A DNA stretch of 6,395 nt from CAZONU01 sp965370045 (GTDB lineage Bacteria; Planctomycetota; SZUA-567; JAKLDR01). Made by a program: the position numbers and the translations under genes. Below are positions 6,244 to 6,395 of the stretch, one piece after another. How positions within the stretch are numbered: position 1 is the stretch's first letter; every line of letters begins with the position of its first letter. The notes under the pieces are model-generated. The model was not told the DNA's origin and ran no database searches. It saw only the letters and a list, made by a program, of their open reading frames with translations. The stretch spans positions 1 through 6,395 of the forward strand of contig CBDUSI010000171.1 of NCBI GenBank assembly GCA_965370045.1. The letters are read 5' to 3'.

Positions 6244-6271
6244 ATCATGGGAAAACCGCGCCGGCTGTCAA
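6244..6271 (-). promoter_or_regulatory. Putative sigma-70-type promoter of the sigma/anti-sigma/LTxxQ operon
   Basis: On the minus strand a perfect TTGACA (6271-6266) is followed after 16 bases by CATGAT (6249-6244), 4 of 6 to TATAAT. Transcription would begin near 6237 and leave a leader of about 50 bases. I see no convincing ECF-type GGAAC -35 with a matched -10 in 6184-6395, so housekeeping expression of the operon is the simplest reading. Confidence 0.5.
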
Positions 6272-6274
6272 CAC

Positions 6275-6293
6275 CCCGGCGGGTGCCGCCGGG
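6275..6293. repeat. GC-rich palindrome next to the operon promoter
   Basis: CCCGGCGG (6275-6282) and CCGCCGGG (6286-6293) are perfect complements separated by 3 bases. The element ends 3 bases upstream of the TTGACA box, centred near -47 relative to the predicted start. This position suits an operator or activator site. No T-run follows on either strand, so it is a poor terminator candidate. Confidence 0.45.
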
Positions 6294-6350
6294 CGGAGGA
6301 GAATCGCTATTCCTACGTCTTCCCGTCGCCTGCGTCGCTATAGAGCAATT

Positions 6351-6377
6351 TAAGTATGTGTAACGAATTGCCGATAA
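6351..6377 (+). promoter_or_regulatory. Putative sigma-28 (FliA)-type promoter reading out of the window
   Basis: GCCGATAA (6370-6377) is an exact match to the -10 element of sigma-28 promoters. Exactly 15 bases upstream stands TAAG (6351-6354), close to the TAAA core of the -35; the family layout is TAAA-N15-GCCGATAA. The surrounding 60 bases are markedly AT-rich compared with the rest of the window. A flagellar, chemotaxis or related gene would lie to the right, divergent from the sigma operon. ATG codons at 6356 and 6385 are too close to, or inside, the promoter to be judged as starts. Confidence 0.5.
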
Positions 6378-6395
6378 AGGAAGTATGCCAGCACC

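Noticed and set aside
6117..6353. Small plus-strand open frame opposite the start of the sigma gene and its promoter
   Set aside because: Its Pro/Arg/Gly-rich product shows no domain, and it lies over a well-supported promoter and sigma-factor start.
6356..6395. ATG at 6356 opening a plus-strand frame to the window end
   Set aside because: It lies inside the sigma-28-like promoter and has no ribosome site. Too few codons are visible to support a gene.

Overview
The window is GC-rich bacterial DNA. It carries four complete genes and one gene cut by the left edge, in two convergent blocks separated by a strong hairpin. A large intracellular GH106-like glycosidase, an AraC-type regulator, an ECF sigma factor and an anti-sigma factor joining a ZAS zinc finger to a FecR-like region are together reminiscent of the Planctomycetota/Verrucomicrobiota/Lentisphaerota (PVC) group. 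That placement is an inference from gene style only; there is no rRNA or marker gene here.

Left block (+ strand, 1-3675). The C-terminal DNA-binding half of an AraC-family regulator runs in from the left edge and stops at 440. A 118-bp intergenic region follows. It holds an AT-rich stretch, an imperfect direct repeat whose copies lie 21 bp apart (two helical turns), and a TATACT -10 hexamer with a poor -35 that the second repeat overlaps. This is the layout of an activator-dependent AraC-type promoter. It leads into a 1038-residue protein with a (beta/alpha)8 catalytic domain, a Rossmann-like middle domain and C-terminal beta-sandwich domains, resembling GH106 alpha-L-rhamnosidases. The likely reading is a carbohydrate-responsive regulator next to its target enzyme.

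Right block (- strand, 6271 down to 3679). A TTGACA/CATGAT promoter precedes an ECF sigma factor, which overlaps by ATGA a membrane anti-sigma factor (cytoplasmic HxxxCxxC finger, one membrane segment, periplasmic FecR-like beta region, C-terminal helical tail). A 57-bp gap with a hairpin and a consensus ribosome site then leads to a secreted helical protein with two LTxxQ motifs (Spy/CpxP-like). This looks like one cell-envelope signalling operon: periplasmic sensing, release of the sigma factor, and a periplasmic helical protein as feedback sensor or chaperone. A 12-bp stem hairpin with a U-rich tail on the minus strand ends it.

Right edge (6301-6395). The composition becomes AT-rich, and a sigma-28 (FliA)-type promoter (TAAG-N15-GCCGATAA) points out of the window, suggesting a motility or chemotaxis gene beyond it. 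The most notable unexplained signals are the 21-bp-phased repeat before the glycosidase, a 25-bp near-perfect palindrome inside the anti-sigma coding sequence, the composite anti-sigma architecture and the FliA-like promoter.
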